From: Canna indica
Lineage: Eukaryota > Streptophyta > Magnoliopsida > Zingiberales > Cannaceae
Direction: 5' to 3'
Length of the DNA: 64,000 nucleotides
Assembly (NCBI GenBank): GCA_034359265.1
Contig: CP136891.1
Coordinates: 47,050,001 to 47,114,000, forward strand
Under the pieces are notes generated by a model that was not told where the DNA came from, did no database searches, and saw only the letters and a list, made by a program, of their open reading frames with translations. A program made the position numbers and the translations under genes. Shown piece by piece: positions 31,916-43,263 of the stretch (positions within the stretch are counted from its first letter, which is position 1; each line of letters opens with the position of its first letter).

Positions 31916-32091
31916 GTACTGCACTTACGTTTTTATTTTAACTGTTAACTAATTATTCTAAATTTTGGCAATATCTCTCTTGTTCTCCGATACGCGCCCA
32001 GATGATATGCGTATTCGGAGAACTGTAGGGAGATGCTGTCGAAATTTAGAATAATTAGTTAACAGTTAAAATAAAAACGTAAGTGCAGTAC
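31916..32091. repeat. Long hairpin upstream of the CACTA-1 transposase
   Basis: The arms from GTACTGCACTTACG (31916) and CGTAAGTGCAGTAC (ending 32091) are perfectly complementary over 50 bp, with an imperfect extension and a second inner stem GTTCTCCG/CGGAGAAC. It ends 81 bp before the transposase ATG. A smaller stem AATTGTCC/GGACAATT precedes it (31877-31898). Confidence 0.85.
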
Positions 32092-32172
32092 GAATAACAT
32101 AAATCCCGAATGGAATAGGACCATCTCACCTAAAGACATTAACCAAAGAAATTGTCATTGATTGACAGAATC

Positions 32173-35100
32173 ATGTCGGCTGATCGAAGTTGGATGTACC
32201 GACGTTTTGATCATGGAGCTTTAACGAATGAGTTTCGATTAGGCGTAACGTACTTCCTAAATTTCGCCTATTCGAATCGGAATTTCGTTAGCATGGGTGA
32301 TCAAATCCGATGTCCGTGCCGCATTTGTTCGAATGGCCGATTTTTGGATCGGGAGACTGTCACTCTGCATCTATATACCAAAGGATTTACACCAAGATAT
32401 TTTCTATGGACTTGTCACGGGGAGTCACGCGAAGTCGGGACGTCGAGCAATCCTGTCGTTCAGACATATGGTGAATCTTCCTCTGCTGGTGCTTCTTCAT
32501 CCGGTCAATGTAATCCCTATAGAACTATGATACTTGATAGTCTTGGGGGTCAATTCCACCTGAATGATAATGTTGATCGGCCAGTTCTTCAGACATCAGT
32601 CCCACCAGATACTACAGCGGTTGATATCACAGAAGTAGGGGCTGCGGTAGAGATTGAATTACCGAATAAAGAAGCTGCAGAATTTTACGAGATGTTGAAA
32701 GCTGCCGATGAACCTTTGTATGAGAATTGTCCTAAATACACTAGGTTTTCAGCAATGACACAGCTCTTAAACATCAAGGCCGATTGTAATATCAGCGGAG
32801 TTGCGTATGATCGGATTGCTGGATTGATTAATGGAATGCTGCCTACTGATAACAAGTTTGAGCCTACTTTTTATAAGACTAAAAAGCTAATGAGAAAATT
32901 GGGGCTTGGGTACGAAAAAATACACGCGTGCCAAAATAACTGCATTTTATATTATAAAGAAAATGTGCAGTTGGATAAATGCCCTGTATGTCAACACCCT
33001 CGTTACAAGGAGAAGAAATCGGTCCGACAGAAAAATATCCCGTTTAAGGTGCTTCGGTATTTTCCACTAACACCGAGGCTTCAAAGATTATTCATGTCGG
33101 AAAAGACAGCCCCCTACATGAGTTGGCATGCAAGAAGTCGTGATGATACAGTAATGACTCATCCATCTGACAGTGAAGCATGGAAACATTTGGATACATG
33201 TTATCCTTCATTTGCTATGGATACTAGAAATATCAGATTGGGATTGTGCACAGATGGTTTTAATCCGTTTGGGCATTCTGCAACTCCTTATTCAGTTTGG
33301 CCAGTGCTGCTGACAGTTTATAATTTGCCACCGTCAATGTGCATGAAAGATGAATTTATTTATCTTTCGATGATTATTCCGGGTCCTAAGGGTCCGCGAA
33401 AAGAAATTGACATATTTCTCAGACCCTTGATAGATGAATTGAAAACATTCTGGACTGAGGGAGCTGTCACTTATGATTGTCATCGGAAGCAAAACTTCAA
33501 TTTAAAGGCCGCGGTCTTGTGGACAATCAATGATTTCCCTGCGCACGGCATGTTGTCGGGTTGGAGCACTCACGGCCGACTCTCTTGCCCGTATTGTATG
33601 GAACACTCTAAATCAATCAGTCTTCAGAACGGACGAAAAATCTCATTCTTTGATTGTCATCGTCGATTCCTACCGGTTCATCACCAGTATCGAAGGAATC
33701 GTAATAAATTTACTAAGGGCAGAGTCGAAAGAGATGGGCCACCACCGATGTTGTCTGGTGAACAAATGTTAGCACGTGTTTCAGCACTTCCAGATATAGT
33801 ATTTGGTCGCAATGAAAGAGTGTCAGGTTTTGGCCAAACACACAACTGGGTGAAAAAAAGTATCTTTTGGGAATTGCCCTATTGGAGTTCATTATTGATT
33901 CGACATAATTTAGATGTCATGCACATTGAAAAAAATGTGTTTGATAATATTTTCAACACTGTGATGGATATTTTTGGAAAAACTAAAGATAATGTCAAAG
34001 CCCGACATGATCTGAAAATACTTTGTAAAAGACCAGAGTTGGAGTTACAAGAGGTCAACGGACGATATCTGAAACCGAAGGCCCTATATGTGTTAAATAA
34101 ACAACAGATCAAAGATGTTTGTCAATGGGTAAAAGAACTCAGATTACCCGATGGATATGCTTCAAACTTATCTCGATGTGTGAACGTCGATGATTGCAAA
34201 ATATCAGGGATGAAGAGCCATGATTGTCATGTATTCATGCAGAGATTACTTCCGATCGCATTTCGAGATCTTCTACCTGATAATATTTGGGGTCCGTTGA
34301 CTGAATTAAGTATGTTTTTTAGAAGCATCTGTGCAAATGTCCTTCGAGTCGAAGATATGTCAACACTTGAAAATAATATTGTTGAAATCTTATGCAAGCT
34401 GGAGCAGTTTTTCCCTCCTGCATTTTTTGACTCGATGGAGCATCTACCGATACACTTGGCATACGAGGCACGAGTTGGTGGCCCCGTTCAATATCGTTGG
34501 ATGTACTTATTTGAAAGATACATGAATCGTCTGAAGAAAAAAGTAAAGAACACCGCAGCTGTTGAAGGATCAATATCTGAATCGTATATCATCCAAGAAA
34601 TTTCAACATTCTGCTCATTTTACTTTGAATCGACAGTACAGACAAGATTTGATCGTCTTCCACGTAACGACGACGGGGGTGTTCGACATTCAGATGGACG
34701 TTTAAATATATTTTGTCACTCTGGTCGTGCTTTTGGTTCTCGTCCATCTCGACACTTAAGCGATGAAGAGTATCATTTGGCACACTTGTATGTATTACTC
34801 AATTGTCCAGAGATTGAACAATTCATTGAAATATTTGACATTGAGATGGTGCAAAAATACTCTATTCACAACGATCAAGAATTGGAGAGATTACGGAATC
34901 GTGATTTCCCTACTTGGATTCAGACTTACAGCAAAGATCACAGAGCTGAAATAGATGAAAAAATATTTGAGTTTGTTAGTGGACCGTCGCGACTTGTGTC
35001 GTGCTATAGCGGATATTTTGTTAACGGGTATAAATTTCACACGGTTGAATATTCATTTGCAAAGAAGACGATGAATGCTGGGGTCTGCGTGAAAGGGACA

Positions 35101-35652
35101 ACCTATGTTGAATGTGATATGGATTTTTATGGACTGATGGAAGAAGTGATAGAGTTGCACTACTTCGGCTTGAAATCAGTGATCCTATTTAGATGTCATT
35201 GGTTCGATACAACAGAAAGGGGCATGAAAGTTCATCCAAAATACAAACTTGTTGAGGTTAATTACAAATCGAAATTGGCAGCAAATGAGCCTTTTATATT
35301 GGCATCACAAGCCGAACAAGTATATTACGCGAAGTATCCGGCTCGAAATAAAGATAGAGCAGATTGGCGTGTAGTCTGTAAGACAAAAGGTAGAGGAAAA
35401 ATTGATCCGATAGTAGGAGAAAATGATCCTCCTGGTTTCTATCAAGAAGATGATATTCCTGCTGTGGATCGTATTATTCCAATACTCGAGGATGCAGACA
35501 CAACGTCAATTCAATTAGAAGTTGAATATGCTGATGATGACGATCATGAAATTGAGGAAGCTGGAGATGAAGAAGATGAAGAAGAGGAAGAAGAGGAAGA
35601 AGAGGAAGAAGAAGAAGAATTCGAAGACTATTATTCAGATGATGAAGAATAA
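32173..35652 (+). CDS. CACTA tnp2-type transposase (TNPD-like)
   Basis: A single open frame of about 1159 residues. The first ATG in frame is at 32173 (MSADRSWMYRR); the open frame extends a few codons further upstream without an ATG. Domains in order: transposase-associated zinc-type domain (about 1-85, with CPCRICSNG); tnp2 transposase core (about 200-600) with a C-X3-C...C-X2-C cluster (CQNNC, CPVC), LCTDGFNPFG, NDFPAHGMLSGWS and HNLDVMHIEKNVFDN; a DUF4218-like region (about 655-830, MKSHDCHVFMQRLLPIA); a DUF4216-like region (about 970-1060, HYFGLKSVILFRCHWFD); then an acidic Glu-rich tail. It should cut CACTA ends in the nucleus with the second gene product. No stop or frameshift is seen; activity is inferred, not shown. 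Confidence 0.95.
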   Translation: MSADRSWMYRRFDHGALTNEFRLGVTYFLNFAYSNRNFVSMGDQIRCPCRICSNGRFLDRETVTLHLYTKGFTPRYFLWTCHGESREVGTSSNPVVQTYGESSSAGASSSGQCNPYRTMILDSLGGQFHLNDNVDRPVLQTSVPPDTTAVDITEVGAAVEIELPNKEAAEFYEMLKAADEPLYENCPKYTRFSAMTQLLNIKADCNISGVAYDRIAGLINGMLPTDNKFEPTFYKTKKLMRKLGLGYEKIHACQNNCILYYKENVQLDKCPVCQHPRYKEKKSVRQKNIPFKVLRYFPLTPRLQRLFMSEKTAPYMSWHARSRDDTVMTHPSDSEAWKHLDTCYPSFAMDTRNIRLGLCTDGFNPFGHSATPYSVWPVLLTVYNLPPSMCMKDEFIYLSMIIPGPKGPRKEIDIFLRPLIDELKTFWTEGAVTYDCHRKQNFNLKAAVLWTINDFPAHGMLSGWSTHGRLSCPYCMEHSKSISLQNGRKISFFDCHRRFLPVHHQYRRNRNKFTKGRVERDGPPPMLSGEQMLARVSALPDIVFGRNERVSGFGQTHNWVKKSIFWELPYWSSLLIRHNLDVMHIEKNVFDNIFNTVMDIFGKTKDNVKARHDLKILCKRPELELQEVNGRYLKPKALYVLNKQQIKDVCQWVKELRLPDGYASNLSRCVNVDDCKISGMKSHDCHVFMQRLLPIAFRDLLPDNIWGPLTELSMFFRSICANVLRVEDMSTLENNIVEILCKLEQFFPPAFFDSMEHLPIHLAYEARVGGPVQYRWMYLFERYMNRLKKKVKNTAAVEGSISESYIIQEISTFCSFYFESTVQTRFDRLPRNDDGGVRHSDGRLNIFCHSGRAFGSRPSRHLSDEEYHLAHLYVLLNCPEIEQFIEIFDIEMVQKYSIHNDQELERLRNRDFPTWIQTYSKDHRAEIDEKIFEFVSGPSRLVSCYSGYFVNGYKFHTVEYSFAKKTMNAGVCVKGTTYVECDMDFYGLMEEVIELHYFGLKSVILFRCHWFDTTERGMKVHPKYKLVEVNYKSKLAANEPFILASQAEQVYYAKYPARNKDRADWRVVCKTKGRGKIDPIVGENDPPGFYQEDDIPAVDRIIPILEDADTTSIQLEVEYADDDDHEIEEAGDEEDEEEEEEEEEEEEEEFEDYYSDDEE

Positions 35653-35727
35653 TTGTAAAGTATATATTTTATTAAATATATCTCTACTATTTATACAATA
35701 ATCTGATTATATGTCTGTTCGACAGAT

Positions 35728-37272
35728 ATGTCTGGTCGTGGTTATCGACGCAGGAGAGTTTCGGAGTCTCCGATCGGTGAGACTCCAGCACTTACTCATG
35801 CTGCTGATCCTCCTGTTGCTGATCCTCATTCCGATGATACTGCCGAGGCTAGTACATCCAGACGTAGGCGGCCACGCGGGCCGAACAGGTGGCAGCCTCC
35901 ACCAGCCACAGAGTCACGTAGATTGATTAGCGTGATTGGGGAGCGGTACGTAATATATCATGAATTATGAATCATTACAAATTCATTATATCATAATATA
36001 ATATTAAAATTTATTTTTGTTGTGCAGGTTCGAGGAAGAAGAAGTGCCGAGGAGCATTTCTTCTACTATTCGACGATACATGCACGGGGCATGGCCTACG
36101 TGGTCTCACGTGCCTAGCGAGCACGTCGACATGTTATGGCGCGAGTTTGAGGCACGTATTATTATTTTTTTTACATGCATGATGATATATTAATATTGGT
36201 ACTGATATTATTATTTTGCAGGCTCGCTATACATGGGCCGAGGACCAGAGGCCCTTCATTTACGCTGCCTGGGAGGCTATTTCCCGGGCAAGGTACAACG
36301 GGCAGCTGGGGCAAGCTCGGTCCCAGGCGATGGCCCGAGCTGGGACCACTAACATCGCGGAGACTCGGGGATACGGCCCCGGTTGGATTACTCCGGATAT
36401 ATGGGACCAGCTCGTGGGGATATGGTCGACGGATCGATGGCAGGAGGTTTCTCGGAATGCGGCTAGAAATCGCATGTCGGGAGGAGCAGCGCGTCACACC
36501 AGCGGCTCTGTTGCATTTGCAGTGCACGCAAACCGTATGGTAAGTATATCTTTTAATTATATATTTTATTTGTTATTATGTGTACTAATTAATGTATTTG
36601 TTTTGTAAATGTAGACGACGGTGTCGGATGACGGGACTGTCCAGCGACCCTCCCCGATGGCAGTGTTTGAGCGGACTCACCGTCGAGCACATGGGACTGG
36701 GGAGTACATCCACAACCGCGCTGCATACATTATGGTAATTATATATTTGTTTAAATTATTCATTATATATTTATAATTTAAGTTTTATGATAAATATTAA
36801 ACAAAAAATCAAACTCGAGTAGGAGACCTACAGCCAGACGGTGGTGCAGCGTGGGGGTACCCCCGAGGACTTTGACGCAGCATCGTGGGTCGAGGCCGCA
36901 GGTGGCTGGGACCATGGCCGCGTATATGGCTTCGCAGATAGTGGTCATGCGCGAGCCGTACTAGGGCCACTTTGGGCACCGACCCCTCCGGTCGCTGGTG
37001 AGCGGCCGTCCACCTCCAGATCTAGTTATGATCATAGTAATAGGATAAGGACACTAGAGGAGACGGTCGCGCGTCAGACTGAGTTGATGGAGCGCCAGAG
37101 TCAGACGATGGCGAATATAGAAGCTATGCTACGCAACTTGTCGGGTCATCCCGAAGCAGGCATCTCTTCGGCATCATCTAATCCATCATCCTCGAGTCAG
37201 TCCACGCCGGTGTACACTCAAGCACTCCAGACCCCGCCATATGATCCAGGCCATCCTCCATCGTCATCGTGA
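35728..37272 (+). CDS. CACTA second gene (Ptta/En-Spm-type, TNPA-like), five exons
   Basis: Exons 35728-35945, 36028-36151, 36222-36539, 36615-36734 and 36823-37272 join in frame to about 409 residues. Start: MSGRGYRRRRVSESP. Later landmarks: RRYMHGAWPTWSHVPSEHV, YTWAEDQRPFIYAAWEA, RNRMSGGAARHTSGS, FERTHRRAHGTGEY, SWVEAAGGWDHGRVYGF, then a coiled coil (RTLEETVARQTELMERQ) and a Ser/Pro-rich tail. This is the plant Ptta/En/Spm transposase family (PF03004-like), thought to bind subterminal repeats. Introns 1, 3 and 4 are GT-AG; intron 2 needs a GC donor (GAG|GCACGT). It follows the transposase stop by 75 bp. No stops within the model. Confidence 0.85.
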
Positions 37273-37576
37273 GATTTTGTTTATATTGACTTTGTTACTC
37301 AGATATTGAACTTGTTTAATTTATATTGACTATGTTACTCAGATGTTGATACTTCAATTTTACATTTGAATTGTGTTTATACTATCGTGGATAATTATGA
37401 ATATAAATATAATTGTTTTGATGTATATCTTGGTGTGTTTGTGATGTGTGAATGAATGTGTATGAGATGTTTGTGATGTGTGTATGAGGGTATGGGTGTG
37501 TGAGTTATGTATCAGATAAATGTATCAATGTATCAACGGAAATTAGAAATTTGAAATATTTCTGTTTGCAGGTATG

Positions 37577-37973
37577 GGTCATCAGCAACGGCTTTCCCAC
37601 GGCCGTCCGTGGGAAAGCCGTTGCTAAAAGTGTATCGACAACCGTTGCTGATGACCTACAGCAACGGCTTAGCGACGGGTTTTTACTAACGGCTTTGCTA
37701 CGGACTCGAGGCCGTTGCTATTAATGTTATCAGCAACGGCTCCGGTTCCGTGGTAAAACCGTTGCTGAAAATATTTTTAGCGACGGCCCAGCGGCCGTTG
37801 CTGATAATGTTTAGAGCGACGGCCCGAGCGGCCGTTGCTGATCCGTTGCTAAGTCATCAGCAACGCGACTTTCTGTCACGGCTTTATTGCAACGGCTCAG
37901 CCGTTGCTGATTCCCTTCAGCAACGGCTCAGCAACGGCATCAGCCGTTGCTGATGACCATTTTTCTAGTAGTG
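37577..37973. repeat. CACTA-1 3' subterminal repeats and terminus
   Basis: About fifteen CAACGGC/GCCGTTG units in both orientations end at TTTCTAGTAGTG. The array is denser and less regular than the 5' one; some units read GCGACGGC. Confidence 0.85.
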
Positions 37974-38835
37974 ATGTATGTTCAATACCTAATTCACCAC
38001 AAAATTCCAAAAAAAAATTATTTTTAAATTCACCTCCATTATCACTTCTAATTTTCAAAATTGAAATTCATTTTTCATTTATAACTCTCCTAGGAAACTT
38101 TTTAAAGAAATCAAACGTTTCATTTTTCTTAGCTAGGAAGAAAACCCATGTAAATCTCAAAAAATCATCAACCAAAACATAACAATATAATTTACCACCT
38201 AGATTAGCAACACCAGACGGACCAAAGAGATCCATGTGCACAAGTTCAAGTGTTGTAGATGTAGTGACTTGATTTATGCTATGAAAGGAAAACGTGATGT
38301 GTACAAAGTCTATCCTTTTCAAATTTTATCTTGGGTATTCCTTTAACTAAGTCCGTTTTAGTTATTTCTTGGATGAGGCTCATGCTAGCATGTTCCAGCC
38401 TTCTATGCCACAACCAAGAATTATTTTCCATGACTACTAAGCATCTAACATGTGGATTATGCAAAATATTCAAAACTAGTGTGTATACATTTTCATGCCT
38501 ATTTCTAATAAAAACAATGTCATTAGATGGTGCACTTCTAATGATGCATTTAGATGCTTCAAAAATAACTAATATCCATTATCACATAATCGAGACTTAC
38601 TAATCAAGTTAAGCTTTAACCCATCAACTAATAAAACATTTTTAATGCATAGCAAAGGGAGTATACCTATATCTCCAATGCCAACAATCTTTCCTTTGGC
38701 ATTATCTCTAAAAGTCACATGCCCACCATCCTTACTTGATAGAGTTGCAAATAGATTGATATCACCCGTCATATGCTTTGAGCAACTGCTATCCAATATC
38801 CAAGTGCTCCTACTTGCTTGAGGATGGTTCTCCAT
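37974..38835 (-). pseudogene. copia-B integrase N-terminus and protease
   Basis: On the minus strand the protease reads STWILDSSCSKHMTGD (38835 onward), then DGGHVTFRDNAKGKIVG and LLVDGLKLNLIS. The GAG-pre-integrase block follows (WLWHRRLEHASMSLIQE, 38430-38330), then VHMDLFGPSGVANLGGKLYCY. Integrase continues across CACTA-1 into 30721-30765 and then stops at the LTR junction. Frames are broken near 38570 and 38280. Sequence is close to copia-A. Confidence 0.88.
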
Positions 38836-40366
38836 CTACAAAAGGAGAAGAGGCAACTTTAGGTACCCAAATCTTCTTGGGTCCTTGATTGTTAGTCATC
38901 TTAGGAACCCAAGTAAATCTAGCATTGGGGTTTCTCTTTAGTGCATAATCGATCTCTAGCCATATGTCCAAAAATACTGCATGAAAAACAACTTCTATTA
39001 AATTTCCTTGTGCTATGTGTGTTAGCATCAAAGTGTGCATGAACATGACCATTTGTGGTTTTTCTAACATTTGCAACTTTAGGCATGACATTTTGCAAAG
39101 TTGTCATTTTCTCATTTAGCATGCATAACTACTTTTTTTAAACTAACCATGCTATCATTCAAGTGTTCTACTTGATCACATAAGAACTTGTTTTCACTTT
39201 CTAGTTTTTCATTCTCATTTTCTAGGTTTTTCTTAACATCTTTAAAGGCATGCTTTTCTTCCTTAAGGCATTGCAAGGAAGTAACAAATTATCATTCTCT
39301 ACTTCTATTGATTTGTTGTTTTTTTAAAGTTCTTTAAACTTCTTTCTAATGGCATTAAATTCATCATGCATTTGATCAAATTCAATTTCTAATTCTTCTT
39401 GCATAAATGAAAGTTCACCAAAAGTAAATTTTACCTCGTTTCCATTTGTCATGAGGCAAAGATTTGCCTTCTCGCTTTTGGTCTCCTCTTCACTTGATGA
39501 CGATTCACTCTCATCCCAAGAAGCCATCATTGCTTTCTTGTTCTTCTTGTACTTGTCCTTCTTATAGGGAGTGGAGGTTGAGGCGATCTTGAGAAGTGGG
39601 CAATCCTTCTTTAGGTGCTCGGTCTTGTTGCAATTGTAGCAAGTGTAGCCTCCCTTGCCTCTCCTCATGCCGTCTCTCATGAAGTTCATAACCTTCTTGC
39701 CATCATCGCCATTTCTTCAAAGTCATCAATTTCTTCTTTGGATGATGAAGGTTCTTCAACCCGGTGTGGTGCTTTTAAATCAATGGTCTTGCTTTTGGGG
39801 GCATCCAATGATCTCGGTAAGCTTTAAGGTGACCAATTGCTTGGCTTCCATAACCGTGATTACCTTTGGCTCCCAAGCTTTGGGAAGGGAACGGAGGAGC
39901 TTCCTTACCTTCTCCTCTTCTTTTGTGTCTTTTTCCAGATTAGATAAGCCATTAGTGATATTTTGGAAACAAGCATACATGACATCAATTGTTTCATGCG
40001 ATAACATTCTAAACATTTCATAATCATGCATGAGAAGGTTTATCTTAGACTTCTTAACTTGTGAAGTGCCTTCATGTATAGTCTCTAGGACATTCCAAAG
40101 TTCAAAGGTGGACTTACAAGTAGAAATACGATTAAACTCATTAATGGATAGGCCATAATGTAATGCATTAATGGCCTTGGCATTTGCATTAAAGAGTCTA
40201 ACCTCTTCCGGGTTCCACTCATCCAGGTTCTTAGGGGGTTGCTTATACTCTACTTGGATCATCCTCCATATATCCATGCTTAGGGATTGAAGGAAGCTAT
40301 TCATTCTTATCTTCCAATAGGCATAGTTGTTACCATCGAAACATAGTTGTTTCGCTAAACATTCTA
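38836..40366 (-). pseudogene. copia-B gag
   Basis: The reading goes NGNNYAYWKIRMNSFLQSLS, FNRISTCKSTFELWNVLET, NLLMHDYEMFRML, then a CCHC knuckle (CYNCNKTEHLKKDC, where Gly of the knuckle is Glu, about 39600-39650) and a Ser/Glu-rich stretch. A second knuckle-like FGHMARDR lies near 38950. Frame breaks lie near 39790, 39690 and 39310. The N-terminal methionine region near 40360 is altered, with a deletion relative to copia-A after the NGNNYAY block. Confidence 0.86.
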
Positions 40367-40406
40367 AGTTGTAGGGTAGATGGTTAAATCTAATCCTACG
40401 ACCAAG

Positions 40407-40418
40407 CTCTGATACCAA
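40407..40418 (-). promoter_or_regulatory. copia-B primer binding site
   Basis: Minus strand TTGGTATCAGAG directly next to the LTR that begins at 40420. Confidence 0.88.
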
Positions 40419-40419
40419 A

Positions 40420-41010
40420 TGTTGTTCAAATATCCACACTAGAAAGGGGGGCGGTGTTGAATAGTGTGTCGCTAAAACTAAGTTCAACTACAATCTTTTC
40501 GATTTAAACCCGTTCAAAACCAAATCGATGTTCTTTTAAGTAAGATGCTTTGACAAGTAATTAATATATCAAATGAAGGCAAATAATCAAGGCAATGCAA
40601 ACACAAATGATTATAGTGGTTCGTCCAACCACCTACTCCAAACCTTGGCTCCATACCAAGGATTTCTAACCAAATCTCTTTATAGACTAAGTGTTTTCCT
40701 TTGAATACAATGAGGACTCACTTCTCAATCCTTTGAGAATGCCTCAACACCTATTCACTTAGGCAAAACACAAATCTACAAAGAAACCCTAAGATGTTTA
40801 CCTAGCACACCTTACAAGTTAACAATGAAAAACACACTAGCTTGAATAACAATAGAAAACAAGATCTAAAGGATCAAGGAAATGAACCAAGCTCGTGTGC
40901 TCCTTTCTTAGCCTTCAAAGCCTCCCACTCCTCAACACGAATGGTGCGATTTGAAGCCGGAGACGAGATGCGAAGAACATTCCTAGTAGAAGATGAATCG
41001 TCAAAGCTCG
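40420..41010 (-). repeat. copia-B 5' LTR, truncated by a gypsy LTR
   Basis: TGTTGTTCAAATATCC start, conserved block at 40610-40668 with CCTTGG/CCAAGG, intact 'actaagtgttttcc' site (empty site of the MITE at 30423). It stops at 41010 where gypsy LTR sequence begins; the TATA and palindrome part is not present. Confidence 0.87.
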
Positions 41011-41476
41011 TGTCACACCCCAACTTAGGGTCGTGTGACCGGCCAGGGTCTATGTCCTACCTTGAAGCCTACTACATACACTGACTAACAGAAACTGAAA
41101 CACATAATGAAAACAACGATGCAGCTTTATTCAAATCTTTAAAGAAGGTTCACAATTTTGCTTTAAAACATGAAAAGTTTCGAAACATCAATCACCATAG
41201 GAAACAACTCAAGTTTAAAAGCAAGTACATGTTTTCGAATAGACAATCTCAATGTATTAAAAGAAACAACTGCCTTAGACCTCTAGACGATGACTAGTGG
41301 ACGCTGCTACGAGATCTATGCCACCGCCTGCCCTCCAACTGCACCATGATTCTAAGTCTCATCTCACTGATCGGGCTCTGCAAAACAAGGAAATAAACCA
41401 TGAGTCCACATGGGACTCAGTGAGCGGTTCTTCCGAACCACCACATAATTCCCCAATAATCACACACACACACACA

Positions 41477-41527
<51 letters not shown>

Positions 41528-42420
41528 GGCAGCAAAATATAAAGTTAGGGATATAAGTTGCTTCTGTTATGACAACCGACCCCAGGGGTCATCCTGTATA
41601 GGCCATTCATTCATGTAAGCAGCCATAATAGCCTAATTACGCCACATGGCACGCAGCCCCTAGGACCTACTCATGGTCTAGTGATTCGGCTATAACCAGC
41701 CCTACCACATACATATAGTAACATATTGGCCATTCGGGCCACATAGCACATAAGTGAATCAAAGCAAACTCCGGGCCGTCGACTAGGATTGTCTATTAGT
41801 CTTCGGACACCGATTGGGGTAGGGATAGCTAGTCCCACCCAACTGAGGTTTGACACCTAGCGGGCCCGCTGGTGCAATCTCAAGACCAAATCACTGGCCG
41901 AGTCAAGCATTAGTCATTCCAACTACCCATGCTTCTCGGCAGACCACCACAATCATATCACACAAACATGGTGTCCTAAAGTTTCCTTATTTAAAGTCTC
42001 GGGCGTTCGCCCGTTCTCAGCCTTTTAATTTTCGGCCGTATCATGTGCACACTATTGTTCACAAAATGTTTCTTAGGTGTGAGGCCTAACTCGTCTACTT
42101 TTGAGTTTCCATATCTAATACACACTTTATAATTTCATGTAAATCATCTAGCGTCATATGCTACCTTTTGCTAATGTAAACTACATGTTATAGACTTGGA
42201 AATGCACTTATTAACAATACCGGACAGCATATAAACTATCATGAAATTTCTTCACAACACCTACTATGTATAACCACATGATTAAATGATAAAGAATTTA
42301 AATTCTGCATTAAACCATAAATTCAACAAGAAAATAAATTATCTAACATGGTAAAACTATCACCACATTTCATAATTTAAAGAGGAAAGGTCTAAGGATG
42401 GTTACTATCAGCGACGACTG
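41011..42420 (-). repeat. Ty3/gypsy LTR fragment
   Basis: Starts TGTCACACCCCAACTTAGG and follows 12994 onward in the same order: GACCGGCCAGG, the 'cactcagtgagcggttc' type segment, 'ggatagctagtcccacccaa'. It ends where CACTA-2 begins at 42421. It contains a CA/TA microsatellite at 41461-41527. Confidence 0.82.
41461..41527. repeat. (CA)n-(TA)n microsatellite
   Basis: A run of CA dinucleotides with one CATA interruption passes directly into a TA run. Confidence 0.95.
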
Positions 42421-42699
42421 CACTACTAGAATTGTGGTCATCATCGATAGCTGATACCGTGGCTGAATCGTCGGTGATGTATATCACGGTCGGCGTCAAC
42501 CGTGGCAAATAACCGTCGCTGATGTGTGCGTCTCAGATGTATTACAATCAGAAAATATCATACACATGCATTAGAAACCAAACATACAAGTTTTACATAA
42601 ATATCATCAATATCAGCCTCAAATCGAAGGCAAACAATTATCAAAATATCAACTCGTGCATCCAAGTTTCAAAATATAAACAAAATACAAAAATCAAAA

Positions 42700-43190
42700 G
42701 CTCACGGCTGTGGTGGAGGCGGTGGAGTCGACAACGATTGGGTCGGGAGCGTCGATTGGGTCGAGGAGGACGACGACTGCGACATCATAGGTAGAACGCC
42801 AGACTAAGACACAATCTGAGTGAGGAGTGTCTGCATGTTCTGGATCGTCTGTCTTAACTCATCATTCGCCCATCTCTGCTCCTGCATCTGCTCCTCCATC
42901 ATCAGCCTCTGCCCCTCCATCACCTGCCTCTGCTCCTCCATCGCCTGTCTCTGTTGGGTGAGCTCCGACTCCATGGCCACTATTCGGCTCTGGTCTTGCA
43001 CTCAGGATGATGAGGGTCGCTCACCTGTAGTCGGAGGGGTCGGTGCCCCAAGTGGCCCGAGCACAATGCGTGCATGGCCACTGTCTGCAAAGTCATAAAC
43101 ACGGCCGTGCTCCCAGCCACCTGCGGCCTCCACCCAAGCTCCTGCGTGGAACTCCTCCAGTGTCCCTCCACGCTCGACATGTTCTGTCAA
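42700..43190 (-). pseudogene. CACTA-2 second-gene last exon
   Basis: Reads RGGTLEEFHAGAWVEAAG and WEHGRVYDFADSGHARI, matching exon 5 of the CACTA-1 gene, then a stop near 43003 and a coiled coil of repeated QRQAMEEQRQVMEGQRLMM-type units, ending in Ser/Pro-rich sequence. Confidence 0.8.
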
Positions 43191-43263
43191 AAAGTTTGCA
43201 ATATCTTTAGGTAATGTCTTTAGGTGGGATGGTCCTATTCCATTCGGGATTCATGTTATTCAT

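Larger units (their letters stand above)
30766..37973 (+). mobile_element. CACTA-1: apparently complete 7.2-kb CACTA (En/Spm) transposon
   Basis: Starts CACTACTAGAAA at 30766 and ends TTTCTAGTAGTG at 37973. Beyond the 12 bp both ends read on similarly (…TGGTC then AGCAACGGC). ATG flanks it on both sides (30763-30765, 37974-37976), the 3-bp duplication expected of CACTA elements. Inside are subterminal CAACGGC arrays at both ends, a long leader hairpin, an open tnp2-type transposase (32173-35652) and a five-exon second gene (35728-37272). It sits in copia-B integrase sequence, whose two sides join in register when the element and one ATG are removed. Open genes and a clean duplication suggest a fairly recent, possibly autonomous copy. 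Confidence 0.93.

Noticed and set aside
32152..32172. Upstream extension of the transposase to 32152
   Set aside because: The codon there is TTG. The first ATG in frame is 32173 and it fits the family N-terminus.
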